From the NCBI GenBank assembly GCA_010093485.1, contig MU001507.1:52365-69438 (forward strand): a stretch of DNA of 17,074 nt, given 5' to 3'. This document shows positions 1-9,490 of this stretch, one piece after another (the first letter of the stretch is position 1; the number at the start of each line of letters is the position of its first letter). A model generated the notes under the pieces. That model was not told the origin of the DNA, ran no database searches, and saw nothing but the letters and a program-made list of their open reading frames with translations. The stretch is from Karstenula rhodostoma CBS 690.94 (Eukaryota > Ascomycota > Dothideomycetes > Pleosporales > Didymosphaeriaceae). A program made the position numbers and the translations under genes.

Positions 1-130
1 TAAGATCTTGGTATATTTTAGTAACTAAAATTATTTTTTTTAATTTAGGCCTAGGTATTTTTTTACTTTAGCGAATGTACAGGCCATTATTTTCCCACTT
101 AGGGCCCTAAAGTAAGGAGGCCTATATATA
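1..130. other. Less-RIPed left flank
   Basis: This short stretch differs in base usage from the rest of the window. It keeps two TpG (9-10, 76-77), three CpA (80-81, 85-86, 96-97) and one CpG (72-73), whereas the next 16.9 kb keeps five CpA/TpG in total. The last of these is at base 97, and homology between the two long direct repeats starts at about 131. I read this as the edge of the repeated, RIP-mutated block, with single-copy or less affected sequence to the left. No gene can be called in 130 bases. A 12-base palindrome at 99-110 (TTAGGGCCCTAA) looks like two head-to-head telomere units, but it is a single copy and probably chance. Confidence 0.6.
46..124. repeat. Imperfect inverted repeat at block edge
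   Basis: The left arm has TAGGCCT (46-52) and TTACTTTAG (63-71). The right arm has CTAAAGTAA (107-115) and AGGCCTA (118-124), the reverse complement in the correct order. The arms differ in internal spacing (10 against 2 bases). The enclosed 35 bases hold most of the surviving CpA, TpG and CpG. It could be a small inverted-repeat element or the terminus of a larger one. Only this copy is visible. Confidence 0.5.
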
Positions 131-140
131 TAGACTTAGC

Positions 141-2490
141 TAGGAATAATATAAATTAAAAATAATAAAAATTAAAATATAAATTAATTAGAGATATAGG
201 GGTACTATATAGTTTAAATAGAATTTCTATAATACTAGTAGAAGGTACTTTAAATTAGTAGGTTATACTAAGGTAGGTAAATAGGGGTAGAATAGAAGAA
301 AAAAACTATTAGCTTATAACTATTTTAATATAGTTAGAGTACTAAAAATAGTATTTAATTATACTATTATAGAAATAACTATAGATTATATAACTATTAT
401 ATAGGTAAATAAATATATTATATTTTATAGTAATTCTAGTAATAATTAAGCTATATATATTATAGTAATAGCTATTACTATATACTAGTAGACTAGAATA
501 AAGTATCTTAGCCTTAATAAAAATAGTAAAGTTTTTATAATTTTATAAAAAAAAATAGTTATTAAATAAATTATTTACTAATTTTTAAATTTTATATCTT
601 TATTTAGATATAGTAGTATTATAGTACTCTCTACTAAAGTAAAAAAATACCTTATTAAAAAAAAAAATATAGTAATATAATATATAGAATATAAAGTTAT
701 AAGCTTTATTAAAATAAATAAATATTACTTAGACTATAGTAAATAGAGGAGGTAGCCTTAATTTTAGCCCTAATCTAGATTAAAATTAGTAGGCTACTAA
801 AGTAAAGGGAATATATAGTACTATTTAATTTTAGCTATAGTCTAGACTAAAATTAAATAACTACTAAACTAAATTAGAAAAATATTATATATTAGTATAT
901 AATAAGAGTAATATAACTATTAGTATTAAATAATAAATATATTAGTAATAATAGTATATATACTATTAGATATTTATAAAGAAAAGAAACTAATTAAGAG
1001 TAATTTACTAAATATACTATAGTATATATATAAAACTATATATTTTAGGGGCCCTATATATAGAGAAGTATATAATAAAAATAGTTCTACTAGTAATATT
1101 TTTATAGTATCTATACTAGAGGATATAGTATAATAGGTATATTAATATACTTTAAAAAAGAATATTATCTAGTTTATTATATAAAAGTATAAGAGTTAGA
1201 TAATAAAAAATAAAGAAATTAATATTAAAAAAATATATAAAAACGCTAGTAAGATTAGTACTAAAAAAAGGTATATTAAAAAATAGAATAATAAAGAGGA
1301 GGACTAAGGTATAAAAAAAAAAAAAAAGGAATAACTAAAAAAAGTTAATATAAAAGAGGTAAATAAAAGACTAAAATAGAAGTTAAAAGAGGTAATAATA
1401 TAAAAAGTAATAAGTATATAAAATTTATCTATTATAATAGCTAAAAATATTATAATAAATAAAGAGGAGTAAAGGTATAAAAAGTTTATTTAGAGTTTAC
1501 TAGAAGTAGATATAAATATAATAGGTAATATAATTAGTAGAGTTATAGTAATTAAAGTAGTAAACTATTTATAGGATTAGAAAATAGTATTATAGGTATA
1601 AAAAGTATAGTATAAAAAAGGAAAAAGGTTCTTTACTAATATAAAAAATAAAGTAAGTAAACTTATAATAAGGGAAGGCACGTTATTTAGAGAAAATAAA
1701 AAAAGTAATATAAATTAAAAATAAGACTAGCTAGTATTATTATAGTATTTAAAATATATATATATAGAGTCTAGCCTTATAGGGGGGGATATAGTAAGGT
1801 TTATATTATTATATATAATAATAAAATAAGGCTAGACTATTAGAATTATTAGGGAGATAAGATAGTAATAGATATAAATAGTAATTTAGATAGAATTTAA
1901 AATAGTAGAAATAATAATATAGGAGTAAAAAGTATTATTTAGTAAATAAGGAAAAGGCTATATAACTATAGTAAAGGAATACTTATTTAAAGTTTTATAT
2001 TATATAGTAGAAGGGGAAAAAGCTATAAAATATATAGATTTATTTATATAAAAAGAGTTTAGAAAATAGCTAGAAATAGAAAAGAGGTAGTATATACTAA
2101 GGGTAAAGTTTAAAATTAAAATATTTATAATTTTATTTTAGAATACTATTTTAAATATATATATTAAAAGAGGTATAACTATAGTATAGTTTAGTTTTTA
2201 AATAAATATAATTATAAAGTATAATAAGGAGGTATTTAAAAGTTCTATAATAATTAAGGATATATATATTACCTATATAATAAATAGACTACCTCCTAAA
2301 AAATTATTACTAGAGAAACTATTAAATAGTAACTTAGTAAGATATAACTTAGTAAAAGGTTTATAGCTAGTATATTATACTATTAAAAAGGAAAATTTTA
2401 GTAATATTAATATATAGAAGGATATACCTTATAATAGGGGTTAATAGAAAAGTTTAGATATATATAAAGGATTATACTAAGAGGGGCTAT
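141..2490 (+). pseudogene. RIP-killed ORF of about 770 codons in copy A, function unknown
   Basis: One frame (codons starting at positions divisible by 3) can be followed from about 300 to 2480 if TAA/TAG are read as former CAA, CAG, TGG or CGA. Stops are unevenly spaced, with long clean runs at 603-670 and 2220-2340. Residues 375-440 or so (1263-1440) are Lys/Glu/Gln-rich with no proline, suggesting a coiled coil or basic nucleic-acid-binding region. The C-terminal part contains a Leu-Pro-Pro-Lys-Lys stretch (about 2289) and a Leu/Asn-rich helix-like segment. No ATG survives, so the start is a guess at the repeat edge. The end is placed before the palindrome at 2484. Copy B carries the same frame. 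I do not recognise the family and see no zinc-finger, DDE or RT signature, but RIP erases Cys, His, Gln and Trp codons, so absence means little. Confidence 0.45.
752..857. repeat. Two adjacent hairpins sharing one stem sequence
   Basis: Hairpin 1 (752-797) has outer arms GTAGCCT (752-758) and AGGCTAC (791-797) and inner arms TAATTTTAG / TTAAAATTA. Hairpin 2 (824-857) has perfect 11-base arms, TTTAATTTTAG (824-834) and CTAAAATTAAA (847-857). Both stems use the same TTAATTTTAG sequence and both loops contain TCTAGA or a near match, so they look like a duplicated palindrome. Both persist in copy B (about 15202-15307) with RIP-type changes. They lie inside the long frame of copy A. They could be a terminal or binding repeat of an older insertion. 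Confidence 0.6.
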
Positions 2491-2519
2491 AGAAAAGTTA
2501 TAAACTTTTATAATTACCC
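2484..2519. repeat. GC-capped palindrome at the 3' end of copy A
   Basis: GGGG and CCCC cap an interrupted inverted repeat with arms GAAAAGTT and AACTTTT. It is a member of the dispersed palindrome family described in the findings. The copy B counterpart (about 16932-16968) is more perfect and lacks two bases in the loop. It sits between the end of the long frame and the tandem array, and could act as a transcript-end hairpin or be a mobile palindrome. Confidence 0.6.
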
Positions 2520-2540
2520 CTATTATAATTTCTAGATATT

Positions 2541-2859
2541 AGGTATTAGTTAATAGAATAATTAGTATTAGTTAATAGGATACTAGATATTAGTTAATAA
2601 AATAATTAGTATTAATTAATAAAATATTAAATATTAGTTAATAGAATAATTAGTATTAATTAATAGGATATTAAGTATTAGTTAATAGAATAATTAGTAT
2701 TAGTTAATAGAATATTAAGTATTAGTTAATAGAATAATTAGTATTAATTAATAGGATATTAAGTATTAATTAATAGGATAATTAGTATTAGTTAATAGAT
2801 AGAATAATTAGTATTAGTTAATAGAATACTAGATATTAATTAATAGGATATTAGGTATT
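2541..2859. repeat. Tandem array with alternating 23- and 21-base units (44-base period)
   Basis: Fourteen subunits begin AGTATTAGTTAATAG or close variants. Lengths alternate strictly 23, 21 for the first ten subunits (2541-2760), giving a 44-base higher-order period. The last subunits depart from this (23, 26, 21, 22). Differences between units are mostly A/G and T/C, as RIP would leave. Copy B shows the same array starting at about 16989 with a different unit order, and it is cut by the window end. The array is non-coding and lies just downstream of the long plus-strand frame. Confidence 0.85.
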
Positions 2860-3142
2860 ATTACTTTATATATATATTACTTTTTATAGGATATATAGTA
2901 TATATTCTATAATTTAATATACTTAGTAATTATTTTAAGTTATATAGGGTATTATAATAATATAGAATATAGTTAATAGGTTTATACTATTTAATATCTA
3001 TATATAATCTTCTCTACTTTTACTAGAATAATTACCCCCTATTAATTTATAATTTAAATACTAATACTATATACTAACTATATTTATATATACTTTAAAT
3101 ACTAATACTATTTATACTCTAAATACTAATACTATTTATATA
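2860..3142. other. Gene-free AT-rich spacer
   Basis: No coding frame stands out. The stretch lies between the tandem array of copy A and the minus-strand relic that ends at about 3143, so two relics converge here. A short degenerate repeat with AAATACTAATACTAT appears at 3056, 3097 and 3121, the last two being 24 bases apart. The C/G-rich islands are short runs such as CCCCC near 3034. Confidence 0.5.
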
Positions 3143-4020
3143 CTAATATTATATATTATATTATTATATTATACTTAGAATTAGATAGGGGGTTTATAGG
3201 AAAGTTTACTATAAGCCCCCTAGCTATATTTAGTCTACCTATTATTTATAAAGATATTTAGATTTTTTATAGTATATATTCTAAAATATTTATATATATT
3301 AAAGTTATTACTAGTATTATTATAAGGGTAGTTACTAAGCTTATTTATTATAAATAATAAATTACTAGAATATCTAAATAGTTACTTTTTTTTTTCCTTT
3401 TTAAGTATATATTTTTTAAATACCTATATCTACTTCTTATCTAGATTACCTAATTCTAACTATATAAACTAGTTTACTAAATTAGTAAAATATATATTTT
3501 TAATTATTTAGACTATATTTATTATAATATCTATAATATACTTATTATACTTCTTTTATAATATTATCTATTTAAGACTATCTTCCTTATAATTATAGAG
3601 GTAAATAAACTCGTCCTAGTTAGTTTTAATATCTATATTATTAAAGAGTAAAGTAATACTATACTTTTTTTTTATAGGTAGTACTACTTAGTACTATATT
3701 TATATAAATAGGTTTAGGGGTATTAAAACTATAAATACCTCTAATTAACTAGACTAGAATTTAGTAGTATAGAAAATTACTTTTTAATTCTCTATTATAT
3801 CCCTAAAAATACTAAATTCTATCTAGTTATTTAGAAAAAATAAGTAGTATATATTATTAAAAAAAAAAGCCTTTTATACTTTATAAATTATACTAATAAT
3901 AGTATAGATATTATTTTATTATTAGTAATTATAAGTCTTCCTTATAGGTTAGTTAGTAGAGTACTTATTAGAATTAAATAATCTATAAAAGAGTTAAAAT
4001 ATATTATATACTTATATTAT
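3143..4020 (-). pseudogene. RIP-killed ORF, about 270-290 codons, function unknown
   Basis: On the minus strand one frame (codons starting at positions divisible by 3) runs from about 4020 to about 3239 and may continue to 3143. Stops are all RIP-convertible. The start is placed at two ATA codons (4020-4015, presumed former ATG) because a 45-base purine-only tract (CT-rich on this strand) lies just upstream, as is common in fungal promoters. The C-terminal part has a Lys-rich segment, KKYILKKEKKKQLFR in the mutated reading (about 3421-3360). A GC-capped palindrome (3189-3221) lies near the 3' end. Splice-like signals there (GTAGAC at 3238) are weak, and reading through is also possible. I do not recognise the family. 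The same strand carries two more relics upstream. Confidence 0.4.
3189..3221. repeat. GC-capped palindrome
   Basis: GGGGG and CCCCC cap arms TTATAG / CTATAA around GAAAGTTTA. It belongs to the dispersed family with core AGAAAAGTTTTCT. It lies near the 3' end of the minus-strand relic at 3143-4020. Confidence 0.6.
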
Positions 4021-4057
4021 AGAATAGTAGGTAAAAAAGTAGTTTAGAAAAGATAGT

Positions 4058-4102
4058 AGAGAGGAGAGAGAGGGGAAAAGAGAGAAAAAAAGAAAAAAGA
4101 AG
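4058..4102 (-). promoter_or_regulatory. 45-base purine-only tract (CT-rich promoter-like on minus strand)
   Basis: Every base from 4058 to 4102 is A or G on the plus strand, so the minus strand has an unbroken pyrimidine tract with CTCTCTCC-like runs. Pyrimidine tracts just upstream of start sites are common in filamentous fungi, and this one lies 38 bases before the presumed start of the 3143-4020 relic. RIP cannot alter such a tract, since it has no pyrimidine-purine step, so it may simply be a preserved original. It could also form a triplex structure. Confidence 0.4.
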
Positions 4103-4374
4103 TTATAAAATAATTACTAAATTATAAATAAATATTTTAATAAATCTACCTATATAATAGTATATAAAATATTACTAGATTATACTATTTAAAATAAAGA
4201 TTATAGTAAAGACTACTATAGTAGATTTTTAATACTATAATAAAAAAATATAAGTAAATAGTAAAATATATTTATAAATTAGAACTATCTATACTAACTA
4301 TTATTATATAGTTCTAGACTATAATCCTACTTTAATCTCTATTACTATTATTTTATAATTCTAGACTATAACTC

Positions 4375-4488
4375 TATTTTAATTTTTATTCTTTATTTTA
4401 GTTTCTATTTCCTATTTTAGTTTTTATCCTCTATTTTAGTTTCTATCCTCTATTTTAATCTTTATCCCCTACTTTAATTTCTATTATA
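4375..4488. repeat. 19-base tandem repeat, six exact-length units
   Basis: Units start at 4375, 4394, 4413, 4432, 4451 and 4470, all near TATTTTAGTTTCTATCCTC. A related 47-base duplication lies just before it, with TTCTAGACTATAA at 4312 and 4359. If the minus-strand frame from upstream continues through, three units make 57 bases and encode a basic Lys/Gln/Arg-rich tail with a 19-residue period. Otherwise it is a 3' untranslated repeat. Differences between units are mainly C/T. Confidence 0.85.
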
Positions 4489-5483
4489 CTATAATTATAT
4501 AATACTACTTACTATTTTTTCTTTCTACTACTTCTATTAGACTTCTTTAGTACTATAATTAAATAGTCTATATTTTTTAAATTCTTATAGGCCTTAACTT
4601 ACTTTATAATCTAACTATATTTTTATATATTTAGAGGTATAAGATTACTAAAAGATAGATAATATATTAAATATTATTTTATATAATTAAGTATATTCTA
4701 TATACTATACTTATCTAGATACTTTTTAATATCTAATATTTACTTATTAGAACTCTACTCTATATTAGCTTTTTAGGTAGCCTTAAGTATTTCTATATAG
4801 GTATTATTAAATATCTAGAAACTATTATATTATATAGAAATAATAGTTAGATAAGTATTTTATAAATCTATTCTAGTATTTTTAGTATATTTATTAAGTT
4901 TTATCTATATTCTAAATAGTATATTACTTACCTTTAAAATATAGTTTATAAAGTAGGCTATATTAGATTTTTTTTTCTTTTTAGGTATAGATTTAGTATA
5001 GAAGATATTATTTAAATTAAAACTATATTTCTCTATTTAGACTACTTTATATATATTTAATTTTAACTACTCTAATTTAATAATATCCTCGGTAAAGTTA
5101 TTTAAAAAACTAGATATTTTAGTAATAATTCTAGTAAAAGTAGAGGCTATAAGAGTATATATTATAATAGAAAATAAAACTAAAATAGACTACTATTTAA
5201 AAAAATACTTATAGTTTTTATACTCCTTTTTAATAAACTTTATAGTATATTTACTAAAGATAAAGAGATATTTATAGTTAGTATTATTAAAGGCTATATT
5301 ATACTTAGACCTTTTAATAAAAGTATCTAGTATATTTTTATATACCTAAGTAATAATATTCTCTAGAATATTAAAAATTTTAGTAAACTCCTTAATATTA
5401 TTTTCCTTAATAGTATAGTTAAAGAAAGTAGATACTAATACTAGTAAAGTAAGTAGGTTTTTACTAGAAAAGTTAGTAAGGAT

Positions 5484-5516
5484 AGTTATTATATAGGGGG
5501 TATATAGAAAAGTTTC
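5484..5516. repeat. GC-capped palindrome motif inside ORF2
   Basis: GGGGG (about 5497-5501) is followed by TATATAGAAAAGTTTCTAGA. It is a dispersed-family member whose right cap is missing. On the minus strand it reads as part of ORF2 (Thr-Phe-Leu-Tyr-Thr-Pro). It lies between a GTAAGT (5544-5539) and a TACTAAC (5478-5472) followed by CTAG, so an 81-base intron is an alternative reading that also keeps frame. Confidence 0.5.
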
Positions 5517-6630
5517 TAGAGTATCTCTAAATAAATTAACTTACCTATATTACTAGATATTATATATTCCTTAGATAGTAATATAAAAGAAATATATATT
5601 TAAATATTAATTATTTTAGTATTAATATTTAAAAACCTAGTCCTCTATATTTTAGTTTAAGGGAAAATCTATAAGAGTACTAATATAATTATTATTCTAG
5701 AGGTTATAGCTAGTACTAAATATCTAGAAAAATATAAAGAAAATATAAATCTTAGTTTTAGTACTATTCTAAAGAGATTAAACCTAATTATACTAAATTA
5801 TACTATTAGAGGAGTAAACTAAAAATAGTATATACTTTAATAATTTAAGAATCTTTTAAATAAGCTTCTAAATTAGAAGTATAAAAAACTATAAAATAAT
5901 CTTTTTATTATAAACTAGAGTCTAGTCTATAATAAGGGCTATAATTACTTATATTTTTAGTAAGTATTTAAGAAACTTATAGATAAGCTAGATATTATTA
6001 AGCTTATTCTAGTTAATATTATTAGAAATAGTATTATAACCTATATCTAGTATCTTTTTAAATAATTACTAAATATAATTACCGTATTCTTTTAGACTAT
6101 CCTTAGGGAGTATATTATATTCTTTAAAGAGGGGGAACTAGTTATAAAATTAGAATTTATAGTCTAAGTTATACTTTAGATTAAAGTAATTATTACTATA
6201 TTTATATATAGAGTTTTTAGATTACTTTTCTATATTAACCTTAATATATAGGTATCTAAAAAAAGGGTAAAACTTAATAATTTAAATAGTTTTTTAAGTA
6301 TAGATATTAACTATAGAAATATTTTAATTACTAGAACTTTTATATATTATAAATATATATTTAGACTAATATATAAACTAGTTATTATAGATATACTTAT
6401 TTAATAGTATAAATATTTACTTAATAGTATAATAATATTTTAGTAGAATAAACTAGCTAATAATATTTCTAAATTTAGAAATAATAATACTATTAAAATT
6501 ATATTTAAATACGAAATATATTATAGTTAATTATATAAGTTTTCCTTAAGTAATCTATTTATTATAAGTAGGGCTTAGGATATTTATTATAAACTCTATC
6601 TAGTTACTATATAAAAATCTAAAGTACACG

Positions 6631-6700
6631 CTATATATTATTAATATATATTAAAGGGGAATATAGAAAAGTTTTCTAATTTCCCTATAGGGGAACTTAC
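6631..6700 (-). other. Candidate 70-base intron joining ORF1 to ORF2, containing the palindrome
   Basis: The donor is GTAAGT (6700-6695, minus strand) and the acceptor is TATATAG ending at 6631. A weak branch-like ATTAATA lies about 15 bases before the acceptor. Removing these 70 bases (not a multiple of 3) joins the two long frames exactly: codon AA|C then GTG, TAC, TTT and so on. The segment holds a dispersed palindrome, GGGG-AATATAGAAAAGTTTTCT-AATTTCCC (6656-6686). Alternatives are two separate overlapping genes, or a frame-shifting insertion of the palindrome. Confidence 0.45.
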
Positions 6701-7534
6701 TTAAAATCCTCCTTATTAAATAGGTAGGGGTTATTATAATCTAGATAGAACCCTATAATATAGCTAGTTTTAGCTAACTCTTTATAATATTTATCCTCCT
6801 ATTTAGTAAACTTATTAAAGAGGTTTAGATCCTCTAGTAATTTTAAATAGTTTTTAATATTTTCTATACTCCTAGATATAGAATAGCCTAATAATAAAAA
6901 TAATTTATATAAATATAACTATAAAATAGTCCTTTATATAGAGCTCTAATTTTATAGAAAGTTTTATACCTTATTATAAAATATTAGCCTAAACTTATAA
7001 TTAAAAGTATAGATATACTTACTTAGGGGTTTAGTTAATAGGAAATTAGGCTATATCTTATAGTCCTAAAAGTTAAACTTATCTAGCTTAAAACTATTCT
7101 TTTTAGTAAATAATTTAATATTCTTCTTAATATAGGACTAGAAAGTATAAGGGCCGGTAAACTTAGCTATATAATTATAGGAGGCTATAAAAATAGTATA
7201 CTAATTATAAAAATTTTTATAGTTTTAAATACTTAAATTAGTATTAGAAAAACTAGTAACTACTTTAAAACTAGATATAACTAATAACTTATTAGAGAAG
7301 ATTATAAAGATAGTAAAGTAAATTAATATCTATATAAGCTTAGTTATTATTTAATAGTAAAGTCTAGCTAAAATAAGATAAAAAAAGGGCCTAGATTTAT
7401 TTCTAAACTATTTATAATTTAAGTTTATAGTAGGCTAGATAGATTACTTTTTATAAATATTAGTAAGCTTTAGATTAAGGTAATATTTATAATCTAGTAT
7501 AATTTATAATAAGTTAGTAAAGTAAAATAAAGTA

Positions 7535-7570
7535 TAATTAGAGGGTTTATAAAAAAGTTTTCTATAAATC
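7535..7570. repeat. Palindrome-family copy inside ORF1
   Basis: GAGGG-TTTATAAAAAAGTTTTCTATAAATC has arms TTTATA / TATAAA around the AAAAGTTTTCT core. G/A changes in the left cap are as RIP would make. It is in frame in ORF1 as Arg-Lys-Leu-Phe-Tyr-Lys-Pro, a different frame from the copy at 5500. Confidence 0.5.
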
Positions 7571-9202
7571 TACTAGAAATATATTTTAAATATAATTACC
7601 CCTACTTAAATAGTTTTATTTAATTTAATTATATTAGTAATAATTTTACCTTTAATAGATACTACTTTATTAATACTAGCTAGTATATTAGTTATTTATT
7701 TTATAGTAACTACTTATTACTATTTAAGAGAGAATATTATATATAGTATTAATTTATATCTTATATTAATAATATATATAAAGGTATAAACCTCTTTAAG
7801 GTATATTAGAATAAATATACTATTATTACTATCTATTTTAAAAATTTCCACGCTATAGTTATTAACTTATTTAATAGGAAGAGATATTATATTAGCTATT
7901 TTATTTTATTTACTTCTTTATAATATATTATAATTATCCTCTACTATAATATTTTTAATATTCTTATAAATTATTTCTATTTTCTCTTTAGTAATTACTT
8001 CTAGTATATAAGATACTAATATACCGTCCTCTACTATAGGCTAAAAAGCTAGTAGAGTAATTTTTAAGTATTTTTAATAAAGATTATTAGTTATATAGAT
8101 AATTAGATTTTTAATATAATTAAAGTCTATAATAGTCTTAATATTATATAAATAATACTTTATATACTTCTAGAGTATATTAATAAAAACTCTATATAAC
8201 TAGTATTTTATAGTATCTATATTTATTATATAAACTATTATTAGGTATAAATATATAAACTTTTCTAGCTAGGTCTTAGTAGTTAGATTTTATAAAGTAC
8301 GAGTATTTTATTTTTTAATATTAGCTAGAAAAGATATAAAGACTTCCTTATTTAATATTTCTTAGATATATTATAGCTCTATTATATTAGAGATAGTATT
8401 ATTATAGATAAATAAATTCTCCTCTAGCTTAGAAATTAAATTAGGGTTACTAACCTTTAACTATTTTATAGCCAGGTAAGAAGATATACTTTAAAAGCTA
8501 ATATTATTAACTATCTTTTATATAGCTTATATATTTATTTTTCTATTCTATACTCTAATAATACTAAATTATATTTATATAGTAAGGGTCTTTATATAAC
8601 CCTTTTAGATTAATATTACTAAGTTTTTAAAAATATATACTTTATTAAGGGGTTAGTTTAACTATAAAATAATTTTATAACTAATCTATAGGTATATAAG
8701 GATTATATCTTCTTTCTTAATTTTTACTTAGTTAAAAAATAATTATATAGGTTAGGTAAAAATATACTCTACCTTTTTTATAAAATAGGCCTAATAGAAT
8801 ACTAGATTTTAGAACTATTATACTTTAAATAAAGTAGTAAGTAATAGAATTTTATCTATCTTTAAAATACCCTCTTTAACTATTCTATCTAAACTTAGTA
8901 ACTATTTACTAAATTTAATATACTATATAATTTCTTTATAAACTAAAGTAATAAGTAGGTTTATAATATATATTTAAATAAAGATATTAGAAAATATAAT
9001 AAATATCTTATTAATAAAATCTCTAGAACTAGTAATCTATTTTAAAAAAGGTATTAAGTCTAATATATATAGAATTTTATTTATATAGACTAAAATTATT
9101 TTTATTTTATTAATTACTATATTCTCTATATCTCTACTATTACTATAATTAAATATTTTATTTTTAAAAAAAGTAATAGATATATTATCTAGTAGTTAAT
9201 TA

Positions 9203-9225
9203 TTAGGGGGGTAATTAGAAAAGTT
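9203..9225. repeat. Palindrome-family copy inside ORF1
   Basis: GGGGGG-TAATTAGAAAAGTTTT keeps the left half of the palindrome. The right half has decayed to AAAAAG. It reads as Asn-Phe-Ser-Asn-Tyr-Pro-Pro in the ORF1 frame, the third frame used by this DNA motif. Confidence 0.45.
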
Positions 9226-9490
9226 TTAAAAAGTATTTATATATCTAACTTATACTATAGAAGTAGAAGTATATAGATTTAATAATTTAGTATACTTTTA
9301 TTTTATAGCTAGATTAGGTATAATAAAACTAACTTTACTTAAGTCTAATTAAGATAAGAGAGGCTAGTTAGAGTTTAAATTATATTAGTTTAGAAAACTA
9401 AATTTATTAATATATTTCTTTAAATCTAGAATACTAAAAAAAGAGATTTCTATATTAGATAATATATTATAGGTATATAGAAGGTATTTA

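Larger units (their letters stand above)
131..2859 (+). repeat. Long direct repeat, copy A
   Basis: Copy A matches copy B (14581 onward) at a constant offset of 14,450 bases from 131 to beyond 2400. A 2-base length difference lies in the hairpin near 2500, after which the offset is 14,448. Over 141-240 against 14591-14690 I count 10 differences, all transitions. Over 2341-2400 I count 5, all transitions. One A/T transversion is at 1064/15514. Upstream of 131 the flanks are unrelated, so this is a true left boundary. The right end is set by the tandem array, because copy B leaves the window there. The repeat holds one long plus-strand relic frame, two nested hairpins (752-857), a GC-capped palindrome (2484-2519) and the array. 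At 2.7 kb it is longer than usual fungal LTRs. Confidence 0.9.
4290..6630 (-). pseudogene. RIP-killed ORF of about 700-780 codons, function unknown (ORF2)
   Basis: This is one of the clearest coding relics. On the minus strand one frame (codon starts at positions equal to 2 modulo 3) runs from 6630 to at least 4490 and perhaps into the 19-base repeat array. Runs such as LPKDSLKEYGNYI (about 6110-6070) and NLFRDTLETFLYTPYI (about 5538-5490) read like ordinary protein. From 5463 to 4932 I count only about five stops in 177 codons, well below what this TA-rich DNA gives in other frames. The C-terminal part is Lys/Arg-rich (KKSNRSSRKKK, near 4530). Splice-like signals occur at 5544/5464 and GTAAGT at 4931, but the frame reads straight through both. 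The upstream ORF1 joins in frame if 6631-6700 is removed as an intron. No domain is recognised. Confidence 0.5.

Noticed and set aside
99..110. Head-to-head telomere junction (TTAGGGCCCTAA)
   Set aside because: A single unit on each side. No TTAGGG array is found elsewhere in the window.
3940..3975. TACTAAC branch-like site near 3950 on the minus strand
   Set aside because: It lies inside the reading frame of the small minus-strand relic, and the nearest GTA donor would give an intron of under 30 bases.
4873..4931. Intron starting at GTAAGT (4931, minus strand)
   Set aside because: The frame before and after is the same when read straight through. Excision to the nearest acceptors breaks it.
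6655..6690. Helicase Walker A motif (GNQKTFLYSP in the read-through frame)
   Set aside because: The residue before Lys-Thr comes from TAG, which RIP makes from Gln or Trp codons, not Gly. The same DNA motif occurs in three frames elsewhere, so the resemblance is chance.
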